A program made the translations under genes and the position numbers. Shown here piece by piece: positions 1 through 11,773 of a stretch of 64,000 bases of DNA. Origin of the DNA: Dasypus novemcinctus (Eukaryota > Chordata > Mammalia > Cingulata > Dasypodidae); assembly GCF_030445035.2 (NCBI RefSeq), contig NC_080673.1, forward strand, positions 193,855,216-193,919,215, read 5' to 3'. The notes beneath the pieces are model-generated. The model saw only the letters and a list, made by a program, of their open reading frames with translations. It had not been told where the DNA came from and made no database searches. Each line of letters begins with the position of its first letter. Within the stretch, counting starts at the first letter, position 1.

Positions 1-1075
1 TTTTTTTTTTTAAAGAATTCACACTAACAGTATACATTTAAAGAGGGAGGGCCATGGAAACGAATGAATGGCTTGGGAATAAAATTATAGTAGAATAAGT
101 AGAGTTCATTAAAGCAAATTTTATCTCTTTCTACCTATGAATCTAATGTAATGACTCTTTAAAGAGGAACTTAGGGTAATATCTGTAAACATGGGACCAT
201 AATAATAAATTCATAGTTATTATTTTCATTTACGTTCCTTTTGCCAGCTGTAAAATTGGTTTTGTTTTAAATGATATTTTCTTAATTGATTTTGTTACAT
301 AATTTAATCTGTTTCATGTTTAGACACATTAAACAGGCTTTTAGATATGCAACAGGATCCTGAAAAAAGGCGATAAAGTTATTGGTTCATTCTTTTTTAG
401 TATATTGTGTTTTTCCTTATATCAGATAGGAGTTTGTACTATTTTTGTTATGGTGGTTGTTACAGAAGTACTATATCCTGTTGTAAACACCCAAGATTTA
501 TAGAAATGTATTAAATAAGTACATAAACAAACCCATACTCATTTTTAACTCCTTAAAAATTCGGAGGTACATCCATTTGCTTGGTTCATTATGTCCAGGC
601 TAATTTAGTTGCATTTTCAAATTTCTTGGAACTCCATGTCCTTTGTGTTTAGGTTAAATTACTAATGGTACTCTTTCTTATGGGCCGTTTTTCTTTTGCT
701 ATCATTTTTCTCTTGAAGAACTTCTACCCTATTCTTTGAGTAGTCAGAGTTTTTATTTTTTTCCATTTTTTTCATTGCCTGAAAAAGTTTTTTCTTTCCC
801 TCAACTTTGATATAATTATCTTCAACATTGAAAATTCTTCCCCTCATTCTTATTGTAAACCTGTTAATTGTTTTCTTTTTGTTTTAGTTGATGTCAGAAC
901 TGTCAGATGTTAAGTCCTAGAGAGTGAAACCTCGTTCGTTTAATTTGCTTTGTATACACCAGGGAGCTTAAGGTGGTAGCAAAAAATAATTCATATTTAA
1001 TGATTTGGTGATTCCTTGAGTAGCATAGTTATAATTAGCATATTAAGTTCTTAGACTTTTGAATTCATTTTACAG
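1..1075 (+). other. FBXL5 intron, upstream remainder
   Basis: AT-rich intronic DNA ending in the polypyrimidine tract and acceptor at 1071-1075 (tacag). I recognise no exon and no clear repeat apart from a T run at the left edge. Confidence 0.7.
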
Positions 1076-1224
1076 AAGAGTCTGCAGAGGAATCGATTGC
1101 TATCAGCATTGCACAAATGGAAAAACGTTTACTCCATGGCTTAATTCATAATGTTCTACCATATGTTGGTACTTCTGTAAAAACTTTAGTATTAGCATAC
1201 AGCTCTGCAGTTTCCAGCAAAATG
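1076..1224 (+). CDS. FBXL5: FBXL5 coding exon (start of LRR region)
   Basis: 149-bp internal exon between acceptor tacag|aa and donor aaatg|gtatgt. It starts in the last two bases of a codon and ends on a codon boundary (ATG). The encoded stretch begins [10 protein letters not shown] and ends AVSSKM. It runs from the acidic linker after the F-box into the first leucine-rich strand ([11 protein letters not shown]). The reading frame is open and joins in phase to the exon at 1816. It follows the known protein closely; no lesion seen. Confidence 0.95.
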
Positions 1225-1334
1225 GTATGTATAAATTAGCACTAGTTTGGATATTAAGAAAAAGTAGCAATGATATAACTTTGGTTTGCATATTCTTGAG
1301 TTTAATTAAGGAAAAAAATATATAACAAGTATTA

Positions 1335-1500
1335 TTTATTGAGTGCCTTCCCATAGGTAGGCATATACTGCTAACTCTTATGTTATTTCATTTCAGTTTT
1401 CGCAGCAGTCTTTGTAGATAAGGAAACTGAGACTGGGAGAGGTTATGTAATTTATTCAGTTTCATAGATGTTAAGTGATAAAGCCCAGTTTTATATGATT
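1335..1500. repeat. MIR-like SINE fragment
   Basis: Contains the usual MIR wording: 'tatttattgagtgcc' at the start and 'aaggaaactgagac' near the end. Old and diverged. Lies in the intron between the first two exons. Confidence 0.5.
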
Positions 1501-1815
1501 CTTTACAATATGTAATGCATGATAAGATGGGCAAGCAAGAAAAGATTACTATTTTATAAAAGTGTGTCCTGTGACTTCCTATGTCAGAATCTCCTTAGTT
1601 ATTCCTTAAAAATGTAGATTTCCCGGGTCCAACCTCATTACTAAATCAGATTCTCAGGAATGTGAACTCAGAATATATCTTTTTAGAACACTCTTTAGGT
1701 GATTTTTACATGGACAAAAGTTTGAGAACCCCTGGATTATATCATATACTAATAGTTATCTATCTCTGTCTTACTAAAAGTCTGCAGATCTTCACAGTGA
1801 CTTTTTCCCCCTTAG

Positions 1816-1898
1816 GTTCGGCAGATTTTAGAGCTTTGTCCTAACCTGGAGCATCTGGATCTTACCCAGACTGACATTTCAGATTCTGCATTTGACAG
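1816..1898 (+). CDS. FBXL5: FBXL5 coding exon (LRR)
   Basis: 83-bp exon preceded by a pyrimidine-rich acceptor (ttcccccttag) and followed by donor AG|gttagt. It encodes [20 protein letters not shown] and the next ISDSAFD residues, one LRR of the cysteine-containing LxxLxL type found in the FBXL subfamily. It ends after two bases of a serine codon that is completed at 2801. In the folded protein this repeat lies on the concave strand surface of the LRR solenoid that binds IRP2 (family knowledge). Confidence 0.95.
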
Positions 1899-2029
1899 GT
1901 TAGTTATTTTCTAAATATTTAAAAATAATGATTTCTAACTATGAACAGTAAAGTTCTTTTGTTTCTCATTTACATAATTGCAGTTTTGTCATCCTATTCT
2001 GCTTAACTGTCAAATCTCAGTCACTTGAT

Positions 2030-2700
2030 AGCACCCTCCAGTTCTTTGCCTTTTTTTTTGTTTGTAGGTCCCAGCTAATCCAAAACTCCAGCCTACGTCA
2101 TCCTGCCCTCCTAAATCCTGTACTGTTTCTAGCCCTTTGAGCCTTGCTATGCACCATGTAGATTGGCACTGTACATTTTTATGAAGTTTTTATTTTCAAT
2201 TAGATTCTAAGTGCTATTTGATAAGCTCCCTCTTAAATTCCCTCATAATTATTCTAAAAGGTTGTACCACTTTCTTCAAGCTACAGTCGTCACAGATTAT
2301 ATTTCCTTGAATGCCATCAATTTCCTTTTTTTCCTACTCTACCCCTTCTTTCTCACCCTCTTTTCTATATCAGCACCTTTCTTCTCTGGCTAATCCATTC
2401 TGAAATTTTGGATGAATGGTAATTAGCTCTACTAATTCCTAGAGCTTGTTTTTTTCTGTGTTTTCCTCTATTAATCATCAGTTATCCTCTTTCTTTCATG
2501 AGCGTAGAACCTTTCTTCTACTTGTTACTTATCAGGATAATAAACTTAAGTCCCTCCCCATCCTTAACCTTTTCTCATCCTGTCGTTCTGTTAAGCTAGT
2601 TGCACTGTTGATTGCTAATTACTTTTATTGTCTTTTCCTGTCCCCAGCACGTAATACTGCTTTGACAATATAGGCATTCAGTAAATATTAGAGTGGTTGT
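2030..2700. repeat. Ancient L2-like fragment(s)
   Basis: Pyrimidine-rich intronic DNA with L2-like landmarks: 'ccagcacgtaatac' followed by 'ggcattcagtaaatatt', resembling the L2/MIR phrase for 'interval-to-next'. Highly diverged; family assignment is tentative. Confidence 0.35.
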
Positions 2701-2800
2701 ATTAGATTTAAAATTGTTCTTCTGGTTTCCAACTACATATAGTTAAATGCTTTTTGAAGAGTTTGACAATATTATTAATAGTTTTGTTACTTCTTTATAG

Positions 2801-3526
2801 TTGGTCTTGGCTTGGTTGCTGCCAGAGTCTTCGGCATCTTGATCTGTCTGGATGTGAGAAAATCACAGATGGGGCTCTAGAGAAGATTTCCAGAGCTCTT
2901 GGAATTCTGACATCTCATCAGAGTGGCCTTTTGAAAACTTCTAGAAGCAAAATTCCTTCGAGTACATGGAAGAGTAAAGACATTTCCCTTCAGCCCACCA
3001 AACAGGATACTTGTTTGCACAATTTAGCTAACAAGGGCATTGGAGAAGGAATAGGTAATGACCATCCCTGGACTAAGCCCATTTCTTCTGAAAATTTCAG
3101 TTCTCCTTATGTGTGGATGCTAGATGCTGAAGATTTGGCTGATATTGAAGATACTGTAGAATGGAGACACAGAAATGTTGAAAGTCTTTGTGTAATGGAA
3201 ACAGCATCCAATTTCAGTTGTTCCACCTCTGGTTGTTACAGTAAGGATATTGTTGGACTAAGGACTAGTGTCTGTTGGCAGCAGCATTGTGCTTCTCCAG
3301 CCTTTGCGTATTGTGGACATTCCTTTTGTTGTACAGGAACAGCTCTAAGAACTATGTGTGCACTCCCAGAGTCCTCTGCATTATGTAGAAAAACATCAAG
3401 GACTAAATTGCCTATGGGAAAAGACTTAATTTACTCTGAGAGTGAAAAATCTGATCAAGAGACTGGACGTGTACTTCTGTTTCTCAGTCTGTCTGGATGT
3501 TATCAGATCACAGACCATGGTCTCAG
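2801..3526 (+). CDS. FBXL5: FBXL5 large coding exon (LRRs and disordered insert)
   Basis: 726-bp exon between acceptor ttctttatag| and donor ctcag|gtaagt. It completes the split Ser codon and reads [10 protein letters not shown]. About 242 residues: an LRR ([20 protein letters not shown]), a long Ser/Thr-rich low-structure insert, a cysteine-rich block (residues such as [14 protein letters not shown]), then a further LRR ([18 protein letters not shown]). The insert between two LRRs is characteristic of FBXL5 and absent from most FBXL paralogues. The frame is open throughout. The ATG at 2754 lies in intron sequence and is not a start; the exon begins at the splice acceptor. Confidence 0.96.
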
Positions 3527-4387
3527 GTAAGTAATCACTTGCAGAGTATAAGGAAATGGGCATGTTTTCATTCTCAAATGGAATATAAATTCTTTGAATC
3601 TAAGTCATTCCTTTCAGTTGATTTGTTTAACCAAAAAAGGTAATTGGTTAAATCAGTTAAAATCCTATTCTGTACATGGAAGAACGTAAAACTTTAATAT
3701 ACTTAGCAAATGTCTATACAATATTTTCTAAAGTGATTTCAGGGATTTAAAGATGTACATTTTTTTTTTTTAACCCTCAGAACATGTAACAGAAGAAAAT
3801 ATATAATTTATTCTGTTGCTGCATATTATTTATGTAGTTCTTTCAGGGATGGAATAGAGATGGTGGGAGGTCTAAGGAAGGAGAGAGCTCATCTAAGTAA
3901 AGGAAATGATCAGGAAAATTTACTAAATATATTGTGTAAACTCACTGAGTTAATAACTAGAATATAGATCACCAGAAAATGGAATGAGGTTAGAGGATGG
4001 AAAGTTGAGGTTTAATCTGTGCAGAATTGGTAAAAAAGTTGCTCATAAATCTGTGGAACTGCATAGAAATAGTGAAAGCACATCATAGTGTCTATAACTA
4101 GCAGTGCTAACATATAGGTATGAGAGAGGTTGAAAGGGAAAGTCTAAGGTCATGTATATTACTAGAAGGAAAGCTAAAAAAGGTTAACATGGGACTTTAT
4201 AGCATAATGAAACTTCATGTGAAATGTGAGAATGGGTTATATAGCATATATAAGACTGATTTTCTTTGAGATAGAACAAATGTACATTTGATGTTAATAT
4301 CAGGCAAACTACAACCAAAGCAAACTATGGACAGTAGTGTATAGTAATATATTAACAATCTTCCATTAAGGGTAAAAAAAAAAAAGG

Positions 4388-4712
4388 AAATATATTAAGT
4401 GAAAGAAACTAGACAAAAGGTACAATAATATGGTTTTACTCCACCTATGCAAAATATAAATACAAATAAATTAGAGAGATGGAAACAGAATAACAGCTAT
4501 GTATGGCAGAGGAAGGATAGCGAGATTGAGAGGTAACTATTAAAAGGTAACTTTGTTTTTGTTTATTATAATTATTGGAGTAATGAGGAAAATGCTATAG
4601 ATTGAAGTGATGAATGCACAGCTCTGTGTGATTATACCAAATACCATTGATTGTACACTTTGGATGGATTGTATGCTTTATGAATATGTATCAATAAAAT
4701 TGATTTTAAAAA
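4388..4712 (+). repeat. L1 3'-end fragment
   Basis: Old L1 3' UTR in sense orientation, with the usual order: 'gaaagaaactagac' near the start, the segment around 'tggaaacagaataac', then 'ttgtacactttg' and an AATAAA-rich A tail at about 4690-4712. Confidence 0.6.
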
Positions 4713-5055
4713 TTAAAAATTTAATGAAGAAATGACATTGATTGAACCTTGAAGAATGACAAAGGATTGTGATAGGTAGCTGTGAGAGGAGAGATCCTAT
4801 GAAGTGGGGATCACTTGAGCATACATAAAGCACAAAGATGTAAAAGTACATGGGGAGTGTTCAGAGGAGACTTGATATTCTAGTTTGAGTATACTGAAGG
4901 ATATGTTTTAGGGACTAGTGGGACTAAGGCAGTAAATGTAGGATGGGGACATAATAGCAGGAAGTATGAATGCCAAGCAGAAAAGTAGTACTTATTGACT
5001 AGCCCTTTTCATTGTTCTCTATTCAAGAAGTGGGTTCTTAAAAAGAAAGTGTTTA

Positions 5056-5247
5056 GGGGAGCGGATGTGCCTCAAGCAGTTGAGCACCTGTTTCCCACAT
5101 GGGAGGTCCTGGGTTTGGTTCCTGGTGCCTCCTAAAAACAAATAAACAAACTTAGGGGAGCCGACATGGCTCAGTTGTTGAGCATCGGCTTCCCATATAT
5201 GAGGTCCTGGGTTCAGTCTCTGGCCCTGGTACTTCAGGAAAAAAAAA
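5056..5247 (+). repeat. DAS-type SINE, dimeric, tRNA-derived
   Basis: Two tandem tRNA-like heads. The first starts ggggagcggatgtg and has an A-box-like region (ctcaagcagttgagc) and a B-box-like region (ggtcctgggtttggttcc). The second repeats this pattern from about 5155 (ctcagttgttgagc; ggtcctgggttcag). An A-rich linker and a poly(A) tail follow. Flanks share aaagtgt, a probable target-site duplication. Confidence 0.85.
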
Positions 5248-6089
5248 GTGTACATATTCCAAGTGCTCCTCACATGGTTCAAAAAAATTCATTTTCTAAA
5301 ATGTTTTATGCGGTTAAATTTTTTATAAATCTATTTTAAATCCATAGGAAAGTTAGCTTAAAGAAATCTTTGGTAAATGTGTTGGAAAGAAAATTCTATT
5401 CTGATTTATCTGCATTAGTACTAGAATTTGGTCTGTGAAAAAGTAAAATCTTCAGGGGTGCAAAATTATTCTTATCATTTCTGTGCATCTTTAGCATCTT
5501 CATTTACTTTCCCCCTTCTCTCCATGGTGTAAACAGAAAGTCTGTAGAACTAGTTTAATGCAAGTGTATAGCTATTAATAGTTTTTACAGAATACAGAAC
5601 ACTGCTGAGCAGTATGGAATTGAGTAGTTAAGAATTAAAATTTCAGTCTTTGATTATGATCTGCTTATCTTATAGTGCTTTCTTAAGTCACAGAGAGAAC
5701 ATGGAAGACCTTCCACATTTAACTTTCTCTTTTCTTGCAAGCATTATCTATAGCAGATTAAGCTGAGCTTTTTTTCCCCCTAGAGGAAAGAAAGAGTGGA
5801 GGTGAACACTCATTTAGCCAAGAGAGGTAGTTATTACCAAAAGCCAGTTTGTACTGTGTACTTGATGGAACCTGTTTGTAGCTCAGCTAGGTTATCAAGT
5901 GTTTTTATTATGCACAGGATTGGAGAAAATGCCCTGGGTTGCTGACTTTGGGGCCAGACAGACTTGTGTAGATTGATGCTGGTTCTTGGTATAATTCACT
6001 TTATGCAAATTAATTTATAGTTGTGAGGTTGATAACTGAGCAAAAGCAGATTCCTTCCTCTCCATGCATCTTTAAAGCCAATTCCTGAG

Positions 6090-6545
6090 ACACCTGGGTT
6101 TCAAAGAGAGTAAGAGTTTTACTGGTTGCATAAGCAGTGGAGCACAGTGGCCTGCTGGCCCAAAACTGCCTCTCTCATTTGCAGAAATTCTAATATTTTA
6201 CAGTGTTGGGGTGCTAATGAATAATAATGAATGAGTAGAGCTGAACACTTGTTCCTTCATTACTAGCTAACATTAAGTGGACTGGGGTGGGGTAGCCAAC
6301 CGGGGGGTCAGTCACAAGGATTTGGGATAGGGGTATACAGAGCAAAGGTCACTTACAAGGTTTTTCATATGGATATTAAATAGGAGGGTGGAGTGGTTAT
6401 CTTCCCAATTAGTTACTATACAAAAGGGGAGTTCAGTCTACAATTACTATCACAATAGTAAGCCTGGGGTGAAGTTAAAGCTAGAGTAACCATAAACAGC
6501 GGTGGGACCACTCTAGCTAGCTTCAGTAATTTCAGGATTAACCTT
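6090..6545 (-). repeat. Possible LTR fragment
   Basis: A non-exonic block with LTR-like texture (promoter-like G/C-rich and A-rich tracts, 'agagttttactggttgcataagc' region resembling an antisense R/U5). No paired copy or duplication is visible, so this is a weak call. Confidence 0.3.
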
Positions 6546-6788
6546 TTGCTATTTTATAATATAAATATTACAGATGGCTCTGGATTCTGGGCTTCTAGGT
6601 TCTAGACTTATGTCGCATAAAAGAATTTAAGGACACACCATAGGGTAGGTAAGGGAATAAAGAATTTATTAAGAAACAAAACGAGAAAAGTACACGGTCC
6701 TAGGTATGGACCATGGATGTACTGCAGGGTAAATTGAGCAGTGGGATCTTAGGTTTGCTGTTTCGATTGGTTGCCCCACCTGTCATTT

Positions 6789-7215
6789 CTTTTTTTTTTT
6801 TTTAAGATTTTTTTTTTTTAATTTCTCTCCTCTTCCCCCCCCCAACCCCGGTTATATGCTCTCTGTGTCCATTCACTGTGTGTTCTTCTGTGACTGCTTC
6901 TATCTTTGTTAGCAGCACCGGGAATCTGTGTTTCTTTTTGTTGCATCATCTTCTTGTGTCAGTTCTCCGTGTGTGCGGCGCCATTCCTGGGCAAGCTGCA
7001 CTTTCTCGTGCTGGGTGGCTCTCCTTATGGGGTGCACTCCTTGCGTGTGGGGCTCCCCTACGCCGGGGACACCCCTACGTGGCACGGCTCTCCTTGCGTG
7101 CATCAGCACTGCACATGGGCCAGCTCCACATGGGTCAGGGAGGCCTGAGGTTTGAACTGTGGACCTCCCATGTGGTAGGCGGGCACCCTATCCATTGGGC
7201 CAAGTCTGCTTCCCA
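6789..7215 (-). repeat. DAS-III-like long SINE
   Basis: Poly(T) then a C-rich pyrimidine tract, a unique body (around gaatctgtgtttc, ggctctcctt, acacccct), and a tRNA-like head at the right end read on the - strand, with B-box-like gaactgtggacctccca and A-box-like region near gcgggcaccctatcc. Flanked by a 13-bp direct repeat ccacctgtcattt (6776-6788 and 7216-7228), so this is a retroposed insertion into the LTR. Confidence 0.93.
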
Positions 7216-7294
7216 CCACCTGTCATTTTTCAGGGAGCCAATGTGGAGACCTTTTGAGGATATCTGGGGCTTTCCCTTGACCCCAAATGGGATT

Positions 7295-7571
7295 TTTTTT
7301 TTTTTAAGATTTATTCCCCCCCCCCCCACGTTGCTGCTCTCTGTGTTCATTTGCTGTGTGTTCTTTTGTGTCTGCTTATATTCTTGTCAATGGCACCCTG
7401 TGTGCAGCGCCAATCCTGGGCAGGTGCACTCCTTGCGTGGCATGGCACTCCTTGTGAAACATCAGCACTGCGCGTGGACCAGCTCATCACACAGGTCAGG
7501 AGGCCCTGGGTTTGAACCTTGGACCTCCCATATGGTAGGCGGATGCCCTATCTGTTGGGCCAAATCCACTT
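7295..7571 (-). repeat. DAS-III-like SINE, internally deleted
   Basis: Same family as the element at 6789 but only about 277 bp; the central part of the body is missing. Flanked by ccccaaatgggatt (7281-7294) and ccccgaatgggatt (7572-7585), a 14-bp duplication with one difference. Second insertion in the same LTR. Confidence 0.9.
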
Positions 7572-8150
7572 CCCCGAATGGGATTCTTCTTCCAGGGTCT
7601 TGTGGGATCCCTCAGGAGGTTTCTGGATGGGGTCTTACAGCCATGACATCTGTCAGCCATGTTGTCTGCTGGATCATCAGCTGTGACTCAAGTCTTCCCT
7701 TTCCCTATCCTAACCTTCCTCGCAAAAGTATCTATATAATGATTTAGTTATCATAATTGTTTAATTCTTAAACCTCAGTCACAGGGATTGCATAAGATGA
7801 ATATATGTAAAACACCAAACAGTGGTACAGGGTAGGTTTTCATTAAGTAGTAGCTGCTGTTATGTTATTTTGTTGTTATGGTTCTCAACATTAATAATAT
7901 ATGTAATAATTGGTTATATTTCATATGAATCTTTGCACATTCAGTATATGTTTTCTCTTTTGCCCTGTAATAGATACGAATTTTAATAGGGCTTTTTAAT
8001 AGAGGTGCGTCAAATATGTTAATTTATCCAACATAAAACCTAATACTTCCTGCCTACCATTGTAAAGATACTTAATATGAAATTATAGAACTCTTTCAGA
8101 AGTCATTTCCAGCAACCAAAAGTGTTTTTCCCAGAGGTAACTACAGTTAT

Positions 8151-8653
8151 TGTTGCCAGATTTCTTCTAGGTTCTTGGCTGTGCTGCATAAAAGAATCTT
8201 AAGAACATGCCAGTTCATTTAGGCCAATAGTTTATTAAGGAACTGAGAGAAGAAAATAGAAATAACAGATTATGGGTCCCAGGTATAGTTGCAGGCCGGT
8301 GTGGGCAGAAAAGAGAGAGAGCTCCTCTGTTTGCTTTTTATGCCATTCTAATTACTCCTCCCCTTGTTAATGTTCAGCGGAGGAGTCCCAGCTGTTTGCT
8401 GTTTTGATTGGTTACCCCACCCACCTATTCCCCCAGGAGAGGGGGCCCAAAGATAAGACCCCCTGAGACTATCTGGGGTTTTCCCTTCATCCTGGATGAA
8501 ATTCCGTTCCAAATGGAGGATTCTCACGAGGTTCTCCACCTCCTGTTGGTGGGGATCTTTCCCCAGGGCAGGGGGATATGTGTCCCATGACCATGTGTTT
8601 CACAGTCATGTTTCTGGGCTAGGTCTTCTCATACCCTAAACTAGCCTGCTTCA
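8151..8653 (-). repeat. Solo LTR, class I ERV family A
   Basis: 503-bp LTR. On the - strand it starts TGAAGCAGG and ends GGCAACA, the canonical TG...CA ends. A 4-bp target duplication TTAT flanks it (8147-8150 and 8654-8657), the size typical of gammaretroviral integration. Contains AATAAA on the - strand (tttattaag at about 8230) and a CCAAT-like element. No internal retroviral sequence adjoins it, so it is a recombination-derived solo LTR. Confidence 0.88.
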
Positions 8654-8789
8654 TTATTATTATTTGGCTGCTGTGCATTATTCCATTAATCTTCTGTTTA
8701 TTCCAACCTGAGTGCATATATTGTAGTTAAAAAAAAAAAAAATTAGAAAACGAATAATGACCATATTTTGTGTTTTATTGCTTTTTAAA

Positions 8790-8870
8790 AATTTTTATTA
8801 CATTGATATATGTATATGTATCTGATATATGTATACACATATATATGTGTATATATATAAGTGATAAATG
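8790..8870. repeat. AT/GT-rich microsatellite
   Basis: Imperfect (TA)n/(TG)n run around tatacacatatatatgtgta. Common low-complexity DNA. Confidence 0.8.
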
Positions 8871-8957
8871 AATTTTGTTTCAACTTAAAACCCAGTTCAT
8901 TTATCTTTTTCATTATCATTATACCTCATTAAAACTTATTTGTGACTAAATACATTT

Positions 8958-8995
8958 GCAACATGAACAGTTTTATGCAACATGAACAGTTTTAT
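8958..8995. repeat. 19-bp tandem duplication
   Basis: Two perfect, directly abutting copies of gcaacatgaacagttttat. Probably local slippage; no function suggested. Confidence 0.9.
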
Positions 8996-9714
8996 TACGT
9001 GCTTTTTCAAAGCATGAAGTAATACATACAACCATTTGTAATATTTCAGATTTGCAATGATTTCTAATCATGTGGCAGTTTTCCTATTTTCAGTTTTGTC
9101 AGGATGTTTTTAAATAACCCAGAATTTATTAAAATTCTGTGTAATTAAAAATTGATTTCAAAGTGAGTCAAAATTTTGAGGAGCCTGATTAAGAAGTGAC
9201 TTTCATTTGCTTTCAGTTGAAAAGGATTAGGAACTTCTCCTACATAAGGTTTGGAAAACACTGACGGGGAGGAAACGTTGGACACTAAAGAATTTTATTC
9301 CCCCACCCCCACCCACCCCTCCAAGGCAGAGACTTAATTTCCTCTCTGGAGGAAAGCAAGACGTGATTTGTAGTTGTTACTTCAAAATATCATTTTTGGC
9401 ACTTTGTATTAACACTTCTGATGCTATTAAACCCTTTTGAAAAAACTAAATGGATAATTTACTGCTGTTGAGTTGAAAAAAGTTCTATTTCTTTATGAGG
9501 ATTTTTTTAAGTAGTGGTAAAAAGTTTGTATGTCAGACGTCTTTGAAGAAATACTGGCTGGATGTAGGAATTCAGGGCAGAATTAATTTTGGGGCCAGGA
9601 AAACACACAGGATCTATCTTACCTAGTTTTATTTGGACAGGAGGCTATTGTAAAAGTCCATAATCTGTGTGCAGGGCTCTTCTTTTTAATTGGCTTATCT
9701 TGAAGAAATCTTTC

Positions 9715-9960
9715 TCAGTCATTCAGATGTTTATTGAGTGCCTACTATATGATTTGCCCTGTTTTAATTTCTTGGGATCCAGAGTGACTGAGACAAATTA
9801 TCTACCTTTATGGAGTTTAATCGGTAGAAACAGACAATAACTAGGTAACATCAGATCAAATAGTCTTATGGGATAGAGAAATAGAGAGTATGCTACTTCA
9901 TATCTGATGATTAGGGAAGTCTTTGGAAAGAAGCATGTTTTGAGTAGAGATTATGATGAA
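9715..9960 (+). repeat. Ancient mammalian repeat fragment (MIR/L2 class)
   Basis: Begins with the phrase tttattgagtgcctactata and continues with 'tatggagtttaatc', an order shared with 54745-54880. An old, diverged interspersed repeat; subfamily not resolved. Confidence 0.45.
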
Positions 9961-10152
9961 ATTAACAAGTGCTATATGCATTTCTTGGGGAAGAGGTTCA
10001 AGGAACAGAAAACACAAATTTTCATGTTGTGTGTTATCTGTGTATCTTTAAAAACAAAAGAAAAAGAAACACAGAAAAAAAATTTAATTGAAAAACTCTG
10101 CATTCATTATATTGGTTTACAAAGTGTTAAAATTACAAAATTACTTTAATAA

Positions 10153-10684
10153 TGTTAGTGGAAGGTTCTGGGTTCTGGACTTCTATGTTCTTGGTTTATT
10201 TTGCATAAAAGAATTAAGGACATGCCATAGGGTAAGCAAGGGAGTAAGGAGTTTATTAAGAAACAAACTAGTGTGCAGTCCTATACATGGACTGTGGGTG
10301 TGCTGCAGGATGAGTTTCATGCATGGGGGCTCCCGGTTAGGCCTTTTAAGACTTTTATTCCTCCCCCTTCATAATGTTGGGGAGGGGCCCCAGCTGTTTG
10401 CTGTTCTGATTGGTTGCCTTATGATCCCCCTGTTAACTTTCAGGGGACCAATGGGAGGCCTGTTTGGAATTATCTGGGACTTACTCTTGACCCCAGAAAG
10501 ACTTCCGATAGGGATTTTGCGGACAGGGTCTTGCAGGATCTTTCCAGTAGCCTTCCGTCAGGAGGTTTCCAGTCAGGGTCTCCTTGCCATGTGGTCTACT
10601 CACCATGTTGTCTATTGGGCATGTTTTCTGCTGGGTCTTCAGCTATGACCCAAATGTTCTTTTTCCCTATACTAATCTGTCTCA
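10153..10684 (-). repeat. Solo LTR, class I ERV family A
   Basis: 532-bp LTR. On the - strand it starts TGAGACAG and ends CTAACA. Flanked by a 4-bp duplication ATAA (10149-10152 and 10685-10688). Same landmarks as the LTRs at 6575 and 8151, including the antisense AATAAA (tttattaag at about 10252). Independent insertion, now solo. Confidence 0.87.
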
Positions 10685-10905
10685 ATAAGTACACCTGGTG
10701 TAAATAGGTTTGAGAACAAATACCATTCATGCAAGCATACAATTCAACTTACGGGAGCAGAAGTACTCAGGTATACTAGAAGGAACATTCATTGTGCTGT
10801 CTGTATTATTATGTTTTATTCAGAAATGGGTGTCATAGTTTTGGTAAGTTGGATAAATGGGGCATTATTAAAGTGCTTTGACTATATAAATACAGGTTGA
10901 TTTAA

Positions 10906-11032
10906 GTTTTTTTTTAACTTTTACATTTGAAATACTTTAAAACTTACAGGAAAGTTGCAAAAAAATAATATAAACCCATATTGAGAACTCCGACATATCC
11001 CCCCCCCCCTCCACTCAGATTCACATATTCAC
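10906..11032 (-). repeat. Old L1 3'-end fragment
   Basis: Antisense L1 3' terminus: T run, then 'aaacttacaggaaagttgc' and a C-rich stretch. It adjoins, but is distinct from, the longer L1 that starts at about 11033. Confidence 0.55.
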
Positions 11033-11773
11033 TATTTTTTTTGCTTTATTGGAGAAGTTGTGGGTTTACAGAACAGTCATGCATAAAATACAGAATTCCC
11101 ATATACCACCCAATTATTAACACCTTACATTGGTGTGGAACATCTGCCATAATTGATAGTAGCACATTTTATAATTGTGTTATTAATTATAGACCGCAGT
11201 TTAACTTAGTGTTCACTGTGTAGTGTAGTTTCACGGGTTTTTAAAAATTAATTTTTATTCTGTTACGCCTATACAATCTTACATCTCCACTTTTAAACAC
11301 ATTCTGATAAATATTTATTTCAGTGCTGTTAATTACGCTCATGGTTAATGCCACCATCACCACCATTCATTACCAAAACATTTCCATTCCAAATAATAAC
11401 CCTGTATATTTTTTAAGCCTTAATATCCCATTTCCTATTCCTACCCAGTCCCCTGGTAACCCATATTCTGGATTGTATCTCTATGAGTTTGCTTATTCTA
11501 TTTATTTAAAATCAGTGAAATCATATAATATTTGTCTTTCTATATCTGGCTTATTTCACATATAAGTGAAATAAGGGTCTTCAGGGTTCATCTATGTTGT
11601 TGCATGTATCAGGACTTCATTAATTTTTACAGCTCAGTAAGATTCCGTTGTATGTATATACAGCATTGTATTTAGCCATTCATCTGTTGATAAACACTTG
11701 TGTTGCTTCCATCTTTTGGCAATTGTGAATAATGCCCCTGGTGTGCAAATATCTGTTCAAGTCCCTTTCATTT

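Larger units (their letters stand above)
6575..7724 (-). repeat. Solo LTR, class I ERV family A, split by two DAS-III SINEs
   Basis: About 420 bp of LTR once the two SINEs (6789-7215 and 7295-7571) are removed. It matches the LTRs at 8151 and 10153 in order and wording: gcataaaagaat, an antisense poly(A) signal (tttattaag at about 6666), a CCAAT-type region read as gattggttgccccacc, and a shared 'ggatcc/tcaggaggtttc' block. Element orientation is - (TG end at the right). Its terminal duplication is not clear, so the outer limits are good to about 10 bp. Confidence 0.75.

Noticed and set aside
2754-2800. ATG start for a 258-residue protein
   Set aside because: These bases are the intron and acceptor before the large FBXL5 exon; true coding begins at 2801 by splicing.
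6878-7747. 289-codon open frame
   Set aside because: It runs through two DAS-III SINEs and LTR DNA; the 'protein' is the usual SINE translation that also appears at 15605, 26204, 33575, 46212 and 50256.
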